64,000 bases of DNA from Oligoflexia bacterium. GTDB taxonomy: Bacteria; Bdellovibrionota; UBA1018. Shown here in pieces: positions 55,840-64,000 of the stretch. The stretch covers positions 46,455-110,454 of the forward strand of contig CAITVN010000009.1 of the NCBI GenBank assembly GCA_903895855.1, in the 5' to 3' direction. Under the pieces are notes generated by a model that did no database searches, was not told the origin of the DNA, and saw nothing but the letters and a program-made list of their open reading frames with translations. The first letter of the stretch is position 1. Each line of letters opens with the position of its first letter. Made by a program: the position numbers and the translations under genes.

Positions 55840-58776
55840 ATGAAAGGTTCAATGAAGAATCCAATGAAGACCTCTACTCTAATTCAACTTTTTTCATTAC
55901 TTGCGTCAGCCGCCATTGTCGCGGCCTGCTCGAACTCGCCGGCCGTGAATCCGAACGGTCGCCCTGAGCTTTCGTTTCCGTCTGAAAAAAGAATCAAGAA
56001 CCTGAGACAACTCACTGCTGGTGGCACCAATGCAGAAGCCTACTGGTCATTTGATGGTCGATCGTTGAGTTATCAGCACAAAGGGCACTCACGCGGCGAT
56101 AATTTACCACCCGAAGTTTCAGAAACTGCCTCGTGTGATCAGATCTACACGATGCGTGCTGATGGGTCTGATTTTGCGCGGGTTTCTGGCGGTAAGGGTC
56201 GAACGACTTGTTCGTACTATGTACCGTCAGGCGAGCGTGTGCTTTTTTCAAGCACGGCCATTCCGGGCAATGCCTCGACCGATCAGTGTCCTCCAGAGCC
56301 AGACAAGAGCAAGGGTTACCTTTGGCCAATTTACGATACCTATCAAATTTATTCGGGTTCACCGAAGCCAAAAACTGGCGGATTCAGCGACAAAGACGTT
56401 TATGCCATCGAACCGGGGGCTCCGCGTGCGTACAATGCTGAAGCCACCGTCTGCAGTGATGGAAGTGTCGTATTCACCAGCGATCGAAATGGCGATCTCG
56501 ATCTTTTCGTGGGTCACTTAGACACTCGAGGGTTATTGACCGACATTAAACAAGTGACCAACATTCTTGGGTACGACGGCGGTGCGTTTTTCTCGTCTGA
56601 TTGTAAAAAATTGATCTGGCGCGCTTCGAGACCGAAACCAGGCCCAGAAGCCGATGAGTACAAAGCGTTCTTGAAAAAGCATTTGGTCAAGCCGAGTGCG
56701 CTTGAGCTTTGGATCGGAAACGCTGACGGTACCGACGCTCACCAAATTACCCGCTTGGGGGTTGCTAGTTTTGCTCCCTTTCTTACTCCCGATGCCAAAT
56801 CAGTTTTGTTTGCTAGTAATTTACGCGATCCGCGCGGCCGAGGCTTTGACATTTATATGATTGATGTGAATGGAACGCACCTTGAGCAAGTCACTCATTC
56901 GGGGCTTTTCGACAGTTTTCCGATGTTTTCTCCTGATGGCAAGTATGTCGCCTTCTCATCTAATCGAAACGGTAAAGAGCCCCGTGAAACCAACGTATTT
57001 GTCGCAGACTGGGTACCGCGGGCGCAGACTCCGCTCACCTTAGATGAACCCGATGCCGCCGATCGCTATCAAGCCTTGATCGATGTCTTAGCCAGTTCTG
57101 AATTTGAAGGTCGGGGTTTGGGTACCAACGGTCTAGCGAAAGCCGTTGATTTGGTTGCTGCTCGATTTGAGAAGTTGGGGTTAACCTCTATTAAAGGGCA
57201 GAAAGAATTCAAATTGGGATTGCCCGTGATCACCGGCGTTTCGCCAAAGCCTGATACGGCATTCAGTGTTGCAGACCACCGTTTTGAGCTTCACCAATCA
57301 TTCGAAGTTCTGCCGTTTTCAGCGTCTGGAAAAGTCTCTGGTGATGTCGTCGATGTGGGGTACGGCCTCGGAATTCTTGACCTCAAGATCGATGATTACG
57401 AAGGCAAGAACGTTAAGGGCAAGGTGGTTTTAGTTCATCGACATGCTCCTGAAAATCTCAAGTTAACTCGCGAGCAAGATCGAACTTACACAGATTTAAG
57501 GTATAAGGCATTTCTAGCGCGCGAACACGGTGCGAAAGCGATTCTCTTTTGGGACGATAAAGACCCCGCTTCAAAAGACGGCACAAACGGAGCTCTGGTA
57601 GTCGGTGGTTCTCACCCGGGCGAAGCGACTCATACGGGTGATGCGGGCATATTGGCCGGACTAGTCGCCTCAGATGCAGTTGATGCATTAAAAAAAGCGA
57701 AGAAGGTGACTCTAAATTTTGATCTCGAAGTGAAAACCGAGACGGCACACAATGTGGTGGGTGCTTGGGGTAAAGGGTGCAAGACCAGTCAGCCGATAGT
57801 CATTGGTGCACACCTCGATCATTTAGGCTTTGGCGGGCGAAAATCGTTGGCCAACGAAGTGAATGCGATTCATCCCGGAGCTGACGACAACGCTTCTGGC
57901 GTCGCGAGTATTATTGAAGCGGCCAGAATCATCATGCAGTCAAAAGATGCTGCGGTAAAAAAAGGGTGTTATTGGTTTGCGGCCTTTACTGGCGAAGAAA
58001 GTGGTGTCATCGGCTCATCTCACTTTGTTGATCTCATTCAAAAAGCTAAAGTGAAGCCAAAAGCGATGCTGAACCTTGACATGGTTGGACGATTGACTGC
58101 GAATCGTGTCACCGTTCTTGGCACCGAAACTGCGAAAGAGTGGTCTCAGTTGGTGAGTGTTGCCTGCGTTGATCACAGTCTTGATTGTGCGATGAGTGGC
58201 GACGGTTATGGTCCAAGTGATCACATGCCGTTTTATATCGCGGGTGTACCGGTTCTTCATTTCTTCACCGGAGCTCACGGAGACTATCACCGACCAAGCG
58301 ATACTGCAGACAAAATCAATGCAACCGGCGGAGTTCAAGTGGCTGAATTGGTGGCCAGTGTCGCCGAAGGCCTGGCGAACCCAAAAGCTAAACTCAGTTT
58401 CGTGAAAGGCCAGAAGTCACCTTCGATGGGCCCAAGCGGGCGCGTCGGAGATCGCCGCTCTAATGGCGCGTATTTGGGCACCATTCCTGACTACACGCAT
58501 GGTGCCGGTGGGGCGACCCCAGCTGGCGCCGAAAAGGGCGTGGTGCTTGCTGGCGTTCGGGGGGCGAGTCCAGCTGAAAAGGCTGGATTAAAGCAAGGTG
58601 ATAGAATAATCGGTGTGACGACTAAGGGCCCGACTGGTAAGAAAACCGAGATTCAGAACCTTGAAGACTACATGTTTGTTTTGACAGCTCTCAAGCCTGG
58701 TGATGAGATCGAATTGCACATTGTCAGAGAGAAGAAAGAACAAACCCTTTCGGCTGTGGTTGGCAAGAAAGAGTAA
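55840..58776 (+). CDS. Lipoprotein: beta-propeller, PA, M28 peptidase and PDZ domains
   Basis: About 978 residues from ATG 55840, behind AAAGGA; upstream in-frame TTG 55789 lacks support. Lipobox IVAACS. A TolB/WD40-like propeller (about 50-400; SFDGRSLSY, FSPDGKYVAFSSNRNG), a PA-type insertion (about 500-640), an M28 two-zinc peptidase (GAHLDHLGF, GADDNASGVASIIEAA, GEESGVIGS, LDMVGR, HRPSDTADK), and a C-terminal PDZ (AEKAGLKQGDRIIGV). An unusual four-part peptidase anchored to a membrane. Confidence 0.88.
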   Translation: MKGSMKNPMKTSTLIQLFSLLASAAIVAACSNSPAVNPNGRPELSFPSEKRIKNLRQLTAGGTNAEAYWSFDGRSLSYQHKGHSRGDNLPPEVSETASCDQIYTMRADGSDFARVSGGKGRTTCSYYVPSGERVLFSSTAIPGNASTDQCPPEPDKSKGYLWPIYDTYQIYSGSPKPKTGGFSDKDVYAIEPGAPRAYNAEATVCSDGSVVFTSDRNGDLDLFVGHLDTRGLLTDIKQVTNILGYDGGAFFSSDCKKLIWRASRPKPGPEADEYKAFLKKHLVKPSALELWIGNADGTDAHQITRLGVASFAPFLTPDAKSVLFASNLRDPRGRGFDIYMIDVNGTHLEQVTHSGLFDSFPMFSPDGKYVAFSSNRNGKEPRETNVFVADWVPRAQTPLTLDEPDAADRYQALIDVLASSEFEGRGLGTNGLAKAVDLVAARFEKLGLTSIKGQKEFKLGLPVITGVSPKPDTAFSVADHRFELHQSFEVLPFSASGKVSGDVVDVGYGLGILDLKIDDYEGKNVKGKVVLVHRHAPENLKLTREQDRTYTDLRYKAFLAREHGAKAILFWDDKDPASKDGTNGALVVGGSHPGEATHTGDAGILAGLVASDAVDALKKAKKVTLNFDLEVKTETAHNVVGAWGKGCKTSQPIVIGAHLDHLGFGGRKSLANEVNAIHPGADDNASGVASIIEAARIIMQSKDAAVKKGCYWFAAFTGEESGVIGSSHFVDLIQKAKVKPKAMLNLDMVGRLTANRVTVLGTETAKEWSQLVSVACVDHSLDCAMSGDGYGPSDHMPFYIAGVPVLHFFTGAHGDYHRPSDTADKINATGGVQVAELVASVAEGLANPKAKLSFVKGQKSPSMGPSGRVGDRRSNGAYLGTIPDYTHGAGGATPAGAEKGVVLAGVRGASPAEKAGLKQGDRIIGVTTKGPTGKKTEIQNLEDYMFVLTALKPGDEIELHIVREKKEQTLSAVVGKKE

Positions 58777-58804
58777 GAACGGCCGCGAAGATTAGGAGTT
58801 AACG

Positions 58805-59719
58805 ATGTTGGTTGGACGTGGTGATTTGGCTTTAAGTGTGATTGTTTTAGTTTTAACTCAACTCACCTTCGGGTTAGGTGATGCTATGGCGAATTTTGAT
58901 CAAAAAATTCTACGCATGTCTGATCGCAAAGAAATGCTATCGAAAGAGTTTGGCCGCGAGTTTGACGGCATTCGCTATGTAGTTTTGGCCGAAGTTCATG
59001 ACAATCTAGCTGTGCAAAAAGCGCAAGCTGCGTCGATGCAGGCCATTCTCAATCGGCAGTCTCGAGTTGATTTCACGACTGCCTGGGAGTTCTTAGATTT
59101 CTCCGACCAAGCCAGTGTTGCTGATGCCTACAGTCGATTTCATAGCGGTGAATTCGTCGGTGATCAGTTCATGAAGCTTTTGTTTCCGTCGGCATCGAGT
59201 TCGGTGCCTCACCCCAGTTACTTGCCCATCTTTAATGTGACGAGCGAGCACAATGGTCATTTGCTTTCGACGAATCTGTCGCGAAGTGAAAAAGCGCCCG
59301 TGGTTCAAGGCGGCATCGCGAATGCTATGCCTGGTACAGTGCCTGACGGATTTGCGATGGGTGGCGCGGGTTACGAAAAGCGGTTCACTGACGTCATGAG
59401 TGGTGGGCATGCCAATCAGAGTCAAATTGCTAACTACTTTGCGGCTCAGTGCTTGACTGACGATGTGATTGCAAAACACTTAGTCGAAGAATCATCTGAT
59501 TTTTTAAAATTCTTAGTGATCGGCAGTTTTCACGCTGACTACAATGATGGAGTCGTTAAGCGCATTCAAGTGAGAGACGCCGAGTCTGAAGTTAAAGTCA
59601 TTCGCTTTATCGATGTGTCAGACTACGCTGAGTCTGAGATCGAAGCGGCCATTCAAGACCCCGCCTATGGTGCGGTCGGCGACTATGTTTGGTTTGTGAA
59701 TGAGCCCGCGGCTGAATGA
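58805..59719 (+). CDS. ChaN-like haem-uptake (Tiki/ChaN superfamily) protein
   Basis: 304 residues. Signal-like N-terminus, then LAEVHDNLAVQKAQA, WEFLDFSDQ and GSFHADYNDGVVKR, the GxxH and paired acidic pattern of ChaN lipoproteins. Homologs bind haem or act as metalloproteases; here the role is not proven. AGGAG lies before ATG. Its stop overlaps the next gene (ATGA). Confidence 0.75.
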   Translation: MLVGRGDLALSVIVLVLTQLTFGLGDAMANFDQKILRMSDRKEMLSKEFGREFDGIRYVVLAEVHDNLAVQKAQAASMQAILNRQSRVDFTTAWEFLDFSDQASVADAYSRFHSGEFVGDQFMKLLFPSASSSVPHPSYLPIFNVTSEHNGHLLSTNLSRSEKAPVVQGGIANAMPGTVPDGFAMGGAGYEKRFTDVMSGGHANQSQIANYFAAQCLTDDVIAKHLVEESSDFLKFLVIGSFHADYNDGVVKRIQVRDAESEVKVIRFIDVSDYAESEIEAAIQDPAYGAVGDYVWFVNEPAAE

Positions 59720-60600
59720 AAAAGCGTTCAAAAGTAGTGAGTGTTCTCAATTTAGAGGCCCCCCTATCAAATGGGCGTCCGGCCTATGTTTGTGCCGCTA
59801 GCGGGCTGGTACACTTCAAAAATCGATTTTGGATTGCCTCAGATGATGAGCTTCATTTGTTTCATATTGATCCGGTCAAAGATACCTATGCAACACCAGT
59901 GCGAGTGTTTAAGGGTGATTTACCCTTAGATCTTCAAAAGCGAAAAAAGAAGAAGAAAGATTTTGAATCACTGATGGTGGTGGCTGGCCAAGGTTTACTT
60001 GCGCTGCCTTCGGGGTCAAAGAGCCATCGTACTCAAGGAATATTGTTTGACGATAAGTCTGGTAAAAGTGGCTGTTACCAAGTTGATTTTTCGTCGCTTT
60101 ATGAAACCCTTTCAAATTATTTTGAGCGACTCAATATTGAAGGCGCCGTTGTTTCATCGCGGTCGGTTTATCTCGCTCAACGGGGTAATAGTGACGAAGG
60201 CGTGAATGCCCTGATTGAGTTAGACTCAGATGCTTTTTTTCAACAGTTGAAAAAGCGCGAGTTTAAAAAAGCATTATTGAAGAGCATTCATTTTCTGAAG
60301 CTGGGTGAAATTGGAGGCGTGCCTCTCACTCCGACAGATCTGTGCCTAGGTAGGTCGCCCACTGAAATTCTGTTGAGTGCGACTGCTGAGAACACTAAAG
60401 ACAATTACACCGATGGTGCGTGTCTTGGCTCGCGCTTGTTTTCGTACAGCGAAGAGTTGGGTCGAGTGCAGCAATTGAAATTTGCTGAATCAGTCAAAGT
60501 TGAAGGCATTAGTTACGATCAGAAGAGCCGAACTCTTACTTACGTGAATGACGAAGACGACGTGAACGTGCCAAGCGAGTTGCGGGCCGTGAAGCTGTAG
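59716..60600 (+). CDS. Conserved hypothetical protein (DUF6929-like)
   Basis: 294 residues, no signal. Motifs ASGLVHFKNRFWIASDDELHL, KDFESL, LLALPSGSKS and NIEGAVV match a propeller-like family of uncertain function. Translationally coupled (4-bp overlap) to the ChaN-like gene. Confidence 0.55.
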   Translation: MKKRSKVVSVLNLEAPLSNGRPAYVCAASGLVHFKNRFWIASDDELHLFHIDPVKDTYATPVRVFKGDLPLDLQKRKKKKKDFESLMVVAGQGLLALPSGSKSHRTQGILFDDKSGKSGCYQVDFSSLYETLSNYFERLNIEGAVVSSRSVYLAQRGNSDEGVNALIELDSDAFFQQLKKREFKKALLKSIHFLKLGEIGGVPLTPTDLCLGRSPTEILLSATAENTKDNYTDGACLGSRLFSYSEELGRVQQLKFAESVKVEGISYDQKSRTLTYVNDEDDVNVPSELRAVKL

Positions 60601-60662
60601 GCTGACTAGGCAGAACTTGCCGTGTTTCAAATTTTCTGCAAAAGCGTTAATATTTCATTGGC

Positions 60663-63128
60663 ATGCTCAGGTTTTTTCACTCTAGATTTCTCGTCACTTT
60701 TGTCGGTATTTTTATCATCTGTGGTTCTCTCAACCCGCTTACCGGTGTGGCCGGTGAACTCGATGAGTGCGCGGGCGTGTCTTGCGCTGATGAAGATTCG
60801 TCTCTTTCTGTTTCGGCTCTGATGGTTAACCTACGTCAAGCTCAAGTTCCAAAAGAGCTTTCTGGTCTTGTGTCGGTCTGTCCGGGCGAGACGTCGGCTA
60901 ATGAGTGTAGTGAAGATGAGTATCGGCTGTCGCGCATTCGTTTTGGAAAATCGCTTGCCGATAAAGTACTCGCAGCCAAAATTCAGCCCGACATCCTCGC
61001 ACTCAACTTACAAAAAGACCTAGGCTTGATTCAAGATCGTTTGGCATTGAAAGAATTTCTTCGCGGCCTTCAGCAAAAAGATCCGACCTATGCCGACCGA
61101 CTTGAACTCGCTCTAGCGGGGTTTCAACAGATGTCATCGCTGTATGGTGGCGGCGATGTCAAAGACCTCAAAGAAATCTATACGGTACTTCTGCCCAAAT
61201 CTTTTGCCAATCTCAGAAAGAGAATTCAATTGGTCAGGCGGCAGCTCACCGTGGTTCTCAGTGAAAAGCCAGATGAGCCCACTTTTAGTGAAGCCAAGCA
61301 GACGATTTTAGAGCTCAACCGTTTAGAGTTAGCTATCGGGCCTTATACGTTTGAAGGCCAGCGCGATGCCTCAACGTTTCCGGTTCCCGAAGTGAATGCC
61401 GAGCGTCTTTCTCGATTCGTAAATATCTTTAATCATCACGTTCGCGAAGAACGACGTCTCTTCGCCGCCACTTATCAAGGCAAAGTTGACCAAGCTGTTA
61501 GCAATGTTGAAGCGATAAAAATGGGAATCACGATTGGTATTTCAGTGGTGCCCGGTGTGAATGTGATTGGTGGCCTGATCATTGGCGCCACCTTTAGTGC
61601 GGGTACTTCTTGTGTCGTACAAAAAGAAACGACAGGTGAGGTGAGTTACCGAAAAGCCGCAGTCGACGGGGCTATTGGGGGAGTGGCAGGCGCTGGCGGA
61701 GGAATTGTCGGCGTGTCGGCTGAGAAAGCGCTCGCTGGCTTAGCTGCCAAACTTGGCGCCAACTCGGGCTCAAACGTGGTTACCGTGGCATCTTTTCTTG
61801 GGCGAGAGGCCGTGAGTACGGTGGCTACGGGGGGGCTTGATGGGGGCATGCAGGCTGCGGTTCGCGGAGAAAATATTTTTCGAGGTGTCGCCGATGGCGC
61901 GATTGAAATGGCGAAGCCTGAGAATTTGGCACTGGGTATGGGTGCCAGCGTGGCTATGCGTGGGCTGGCAAAGGGCGTTGAGAAGGTCGTGCCGAAGGCA
62001 AGAGGTAAGACTTCAACTGAGTTGAATTCCCAGGCTGGGTTGCACGGCCCAGATCCCGCAGTAACTGCAGCTGCCCAACCAAAAGAACTCGTAGGGCCGA
62101 AAGCTCAACCAGAGTTCGATGCCAGTGTTGTCAGGGTTAAAGTTGCTTCGGGTGAACTCATAGAGGTTCGTCGGGCAGATATCGCTGATGCAGTTCAAAA
62201 AAATATTTCGAATGACATGAATGTGAGTGCAACCCTGCAGTTGCCAGAGTCAATCAAGTTTACCGGAGCCGAGCAGGCTAAACTTGAAGCCCTGAAGAGC
62301 GAACTCACTCGAATTGCGGCAACTGGTCGCGAAGGGGCCGCCGAAGTGAGCGCCCTCGTGGGTTCGATCACTCCTGAGACTCTGAAAAATATTCCTCGGG
62401 ATCGGCTGATTCCGATGCTTGAAAAGCGGGTGCAAAAAATTCCGCAAACCTTAATGCAACTTGAGGCAAGAGCAATCCCAGTGCAAAATTCATGGTCAGG
62501 TGCCAAGACCAAAGACCTCGCAGCTGTTCGAGTAGGGCGCAACATGGGCGAGATCGAACAAGAGTTCGATGTTTTAGCCAGGAAAGCCAGCGATTCAGGA
62601 ATTACTAAGCAGAAGGGAACCATGATTCATGAGGTGGACGCGGCTTTTGCAGCTCCCGGAGGCATCATTGATCGGAGTGTTTTGGTTGGCAGCCAAGGCA
62701 TCCAAGTGTCGAATTTTTCGGGAGGAGAAAAAGTGTTTGCAGTTGGCCACCAAGGAGCCGTTCAGTTTCAGGGAAAACTTTCTACCCGTGGGGGAGAGCG
62801 GTATTATGCGATTCTTTATCCGAAAGGATTTGTGAAGGCTTTTGGTGAAGACCTTCGTACCGTGGGGGTTGGTGGAATTTCCGGAAAAACTCCTCCAGCT
62901 GCTACGTTTGCTCAAGAGTATGCTCCTCGTGGGCATGCCTTTGTGGTTCGAGCAGAAAATTCGACACGAGACCAAGGGCAAGTTCACGTTCAGTTTGGAT
63001 ATCAGTGGGATCGAATGAATATTAATGGTGAGACGATGTCGCAGACAGAGTTCATGAGAAAACAGGCGATAGGTATCGTTGAATTTGATGTCGACGGGAA
63101 AATTTTGCAAATTCGGAGGTTTCAATGA
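60663..63128 (+). CDS. Large secreted protein, candidate polymorphic toxin
   Basis: 821 residues. Signal peptide to about 31, a Cys-containing head, a helical region (about 60-280), a long Gly/Ala-rich hydrophobic tract (about 280-420, GVNVIGGLIIGATFSAG, GAIGGVAGAGGG) of the kind found before toxins in polymorphic toxin proteins, and a distinct C-terminal domain (about 600-821). No known nuclease, ADP-ribosyltransferase or deaminase motif was recognised there. Overlaps the next small gene by 4 bp. An ordinary large surface protein is the alternative. Confidence 0.5.
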   Translation: MLRFFHSRFLVTFVGIFIICGSLNPLTGVAGELDECAGVSCADEDSSLSVSALMVNLRQAQVPKELSGLVSVCPGETSANECSEDEYRLSRIRFGKSLADKVLAAKIQPDILALNLQKDLGLIQDRLALKEFLRGLQQKDPTYADRLELALAGFQQMSSLYGGGDVKDLKEIYTVLLPKSFANLRKRIQLVRRQLTVVLSEKPDEPTFSEAKQTILELNRLELAIGPYTFEGQRDASTFPVPEVNAERLSRFVNIFNHHVREERRLFAATYQGKVDQAVSNVEAIKMGITIGISVVPGVNVIGGLIIGATFSAGTSCVVQKETTGEVSYRKAAVDGAIGGVAGAGGGIVGVSAEKALAGLAAKLGANSGSNVVTVASFLGREAVSTVATGGLDGGMQAAVRGENIFRGVADGAIEMAKPENLALGMGASVAMRGLAKGVEKVVPKARGKTSTELNSQAGLHGPDPAVTAAAQPKELVGPKAQPEFDASVVRVKVASGELIEVRRADIADAVQKNISNDMNVSATLQLPESIKFTGAEQAKLEALKSELTRIAATGREGAAEVSALVGSITPETLKNIPRDRLIPMLEKRVQKIPQTLMQLEARAIPVQNSWSGAKTKDLAAVRVGRNMGEIEQEFDVLARKASDSGITKQKGTMIHEVDAAFAAPGGIIDRSVLVGSQGIQVSNFSGGEKVFAVGHQGAVQFQGKLSTRGGERYYAILYPKGFVKAFGEDLRTVGVGGISGKTPPAATFAQEYAPRGHAFVVRAENSTRDQGQVHVQFGYQWDRMNINGETMSQTEFMRKQAIGIVEFDVDGKILQIRRFQ

Positions 63129-63541
63129 CAGTAGGCGACTTGGTGAGAGCTATCGTTGACCCAAGTGATGTGTATAGTCAAGTAGAGGCGCTTCGCAGTC
63201 TTGATCGGCTACGCCCAGCTCAGATCCCAGAAGAATTGATTCAATTTCTCAATGGGTTTCTAACTGACGATGCGGTTCGCGCGGGGTTTGTCGGGCTAAT
63301 ACTTTTGGCGTCTCAACCTGAATCGACCGAAGTGAAAAAATTAGGGCCTACTTATGCGAGAATTTTTATTGGAAGCCTGCAAGAAATCGATCCTGAATTG
63401 AGTGGCGAGTGCTCCGAAAAATTGAAAAACATTGGAGTAAGTAATTTAGAGCCTATTTGGGCCGCCGACTTTTTTGTCGATGAATTTTCGACTCTGGCTG
63501 ATCACTATTTCGTTCGCGAAGCGTTGCTTCTTTTGCGATAG
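63125..63541 (+). CDS. Small acidic protein, candidate immunity partner
   Basis: 138 residues, cytoplasmic, Leu/Asp/Glu-rich helical protein starting inside the stop of the 821-residue gene (ATGA). This coupling and size are typical of toxin immunity genes, but no family is recognised. It could also be a structural partner. Confidence 0.45.
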   Translation: MTVGDLVRAIVDPSDVYSQVEALRSLDRLRPAQIPEELIQFLNGFLTDDAVRAGFVGLILLASQPESTEVKKLGPTYARIFIGSLQEIDPELSGECSEKLKNIGVSNLEPIWAADFFVDEFSTLADHYFVREALLLLR

Positions 63542-63608
63542 CAAGCCTATGTTCATGTCATCCCTTCCGATATTTGGTTCATCGACTAAACGTTGGTAAC
63601 CGATTCAA

Positions 63609-63663
63609 ATAATAACCCTGCCAAAAATAGACACTAGACGTATGATTTTGGCAGGGTTATTAT
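63609..63663. repeat. Perfect 18-bp inverted repeat before an ATPase pseudogene
   Basis: ATAATAACCCTGCCAAAA (63609-63626) and its exact complement (63646-63663) flank a 19-nt loop. It ends 6 bp before the ATG at 63670. No T-run on either side. Confidence 0.85.
63618..63646 (+). promoter_or_regulatory. Candidate promoter overlapping the inverted repeat
   Basis: CTGCCA (63618-63623), 17 bp, TATGAT (63641-63646). Boxes lie in the left arm and at the loop edge, so palindrome binding would occlude them. By eye. Confidence 0.4.
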
Positions 63664-63669
63664 GGATGT

Positions 63670-63882
63670 ATGCCTCACTCAAGGACCCGCCAAGCGCTGA
63701 ATCGGTTAGAAAAAAAGCTTAAATTCTAAAGAGTTGTCAGTATTCAAGGCGCCAGACAGACCGGAAAAAGCTTTTTGGCGAGAAACCTATTCAAAAATGG
63801 GCACTACGTCACTTTTGATTTGGCAAAAGAGCGCGACGAAGCGACGGCACGCATTGGCACTTATTAACCGGAGCAATACATA
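63670..63882 (+). pseudogene. DUF4143-type ATPase pseudogene with two stops, cut by an IS-like element
   Basis: From ATG 63670 the frame reads MPHSRTRQALNRLEKKLKF, stop TAA (63727), then RVVSIQGARQTGKSFLARNL, aligning throughout with the intact relative at 9036 (MAHQRNRAILPTLLKTLRYH / PVVGVLGARQTGKSTLIRDL). A second TAA is at 63865, then PEQYI where the relative has PDYFL, and similarity ends at about 63880. No frameshift. The gene is dead and truncated. Confidence 0.8.
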
Positions 63883-63931
63883 GTACGTATTTCTATTGAT
63901 TTTTAGTCTCTAATTGAGATCTAATGCATTC

Positions 63932-64000
63932 ATGAAAGATTCACGTTCGCTTGATCAGTCCGCACAAGAAATTTTACGAATCAAAGCTGTCAATGCTCTC
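63932..64000 (+). mobile_element. IS630-like transposase, 5' end only
   Basis: The 23 codons visible (MKDSRSLDQSAQEILRIKAV...) match the N-terminal pattern of IS630-family helix-turn-helix transposases. The gene runs off the window. Its element probably begins near 63881, where ATPase similarity stops at a TA. Confidence 0.6.

Overview
The window looks like the chromosome of a Gram-negative bacterium: outer-membrane beta-barrel proteins, many lipoproteins, periplasmic c-type cytochrome, Tat and Sec signals, and a D-Ala-D-Ala ligase. The mixture (orphan REC-Fis regulator, DISM hybrid kinase, type III polyketide cluster, large Ig/GLUG lipoprotein) would fit a former deltaproteobacterial or Bdellovibrionota-like lineage, but that placement is inference only. 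No rRNA, tRNA or CRISPR array was recognised.

Region by region: 0.1-7.5 kb holds a secreted M1-type peptidase, a response regulator with a shortened Fis domain, a small barrel protein, an ELW-type repeat lipoprotein and a hybrid histidine kinase. 7.6-9.1 kb holds an intact AAA/DUF4143 ATPase gene and the remnant of a second, each with a long perfect inverted repeat just before its start. 9.2-11.2 kb holds an acyltransferase, a 125-bp inverted-repeat element, and a rubrerythrin-like/hemerythrin-like pair. 11.3-25.1 kb is one long energy operon: 2-oxoacid:ferredoxin oxidoreductase (korAB), complex I genes nuoABCDHIJKLMN without nuoEFG, then a 2[4Fe-4S] ferredoxin and a strong terminator. The natural reading is that 2-oxoacid oxidation reduces ferredoxin, which feeds an NADH-module-less complex I; the hemerythrin and rubrerythrin genes next door could protect these oxygen-labile enzymes.

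25.3-27.7 kb carries small secreted or membrane proteins and a bacteriohemerythrin/soluble chemoreceptor pair. 27.7-30.7 kb is a three-gene type III polyketide synthase, membrane methyltransferase and OhrR-like regulator operon. 30.9-42.1 kb is a mixed block: barrels, a DDAH-like hydrolase, a GT2 glycosyltransferase, an M28 peptidase, an exported GMC-oxidoreductase/PLP-enzyme operon, a D-Ala-D-Ala ligase and a lipoprotein.

42.2-44.1 kb holds a decayed ATPase plus a second intact DUF4143 ATPase with its own inverted repeat. 44.1-60.6 kb has a metallophosphoesterase, a chemoreceptor with a C-terminal PAS domain, a trypsin-like protease, cytochrome c, a 1777-residue Ig/GLUG lipoprotein, an SDR enzyme, a propeller-M28-PDZ lipoprotein and a ChaN-like protein. 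60.7-63.5 kb is a candidate secreted polymorphic toxin and its overlapping partner. From 63.6 kb to the end is a fourth DUF4143 ATPase locus, dead and apparently cut by an IS630-like element.

The most unusual theme is the set of four ATPase loci whose start regions each carry a different, perfect 14-19 bp inverted repeat.
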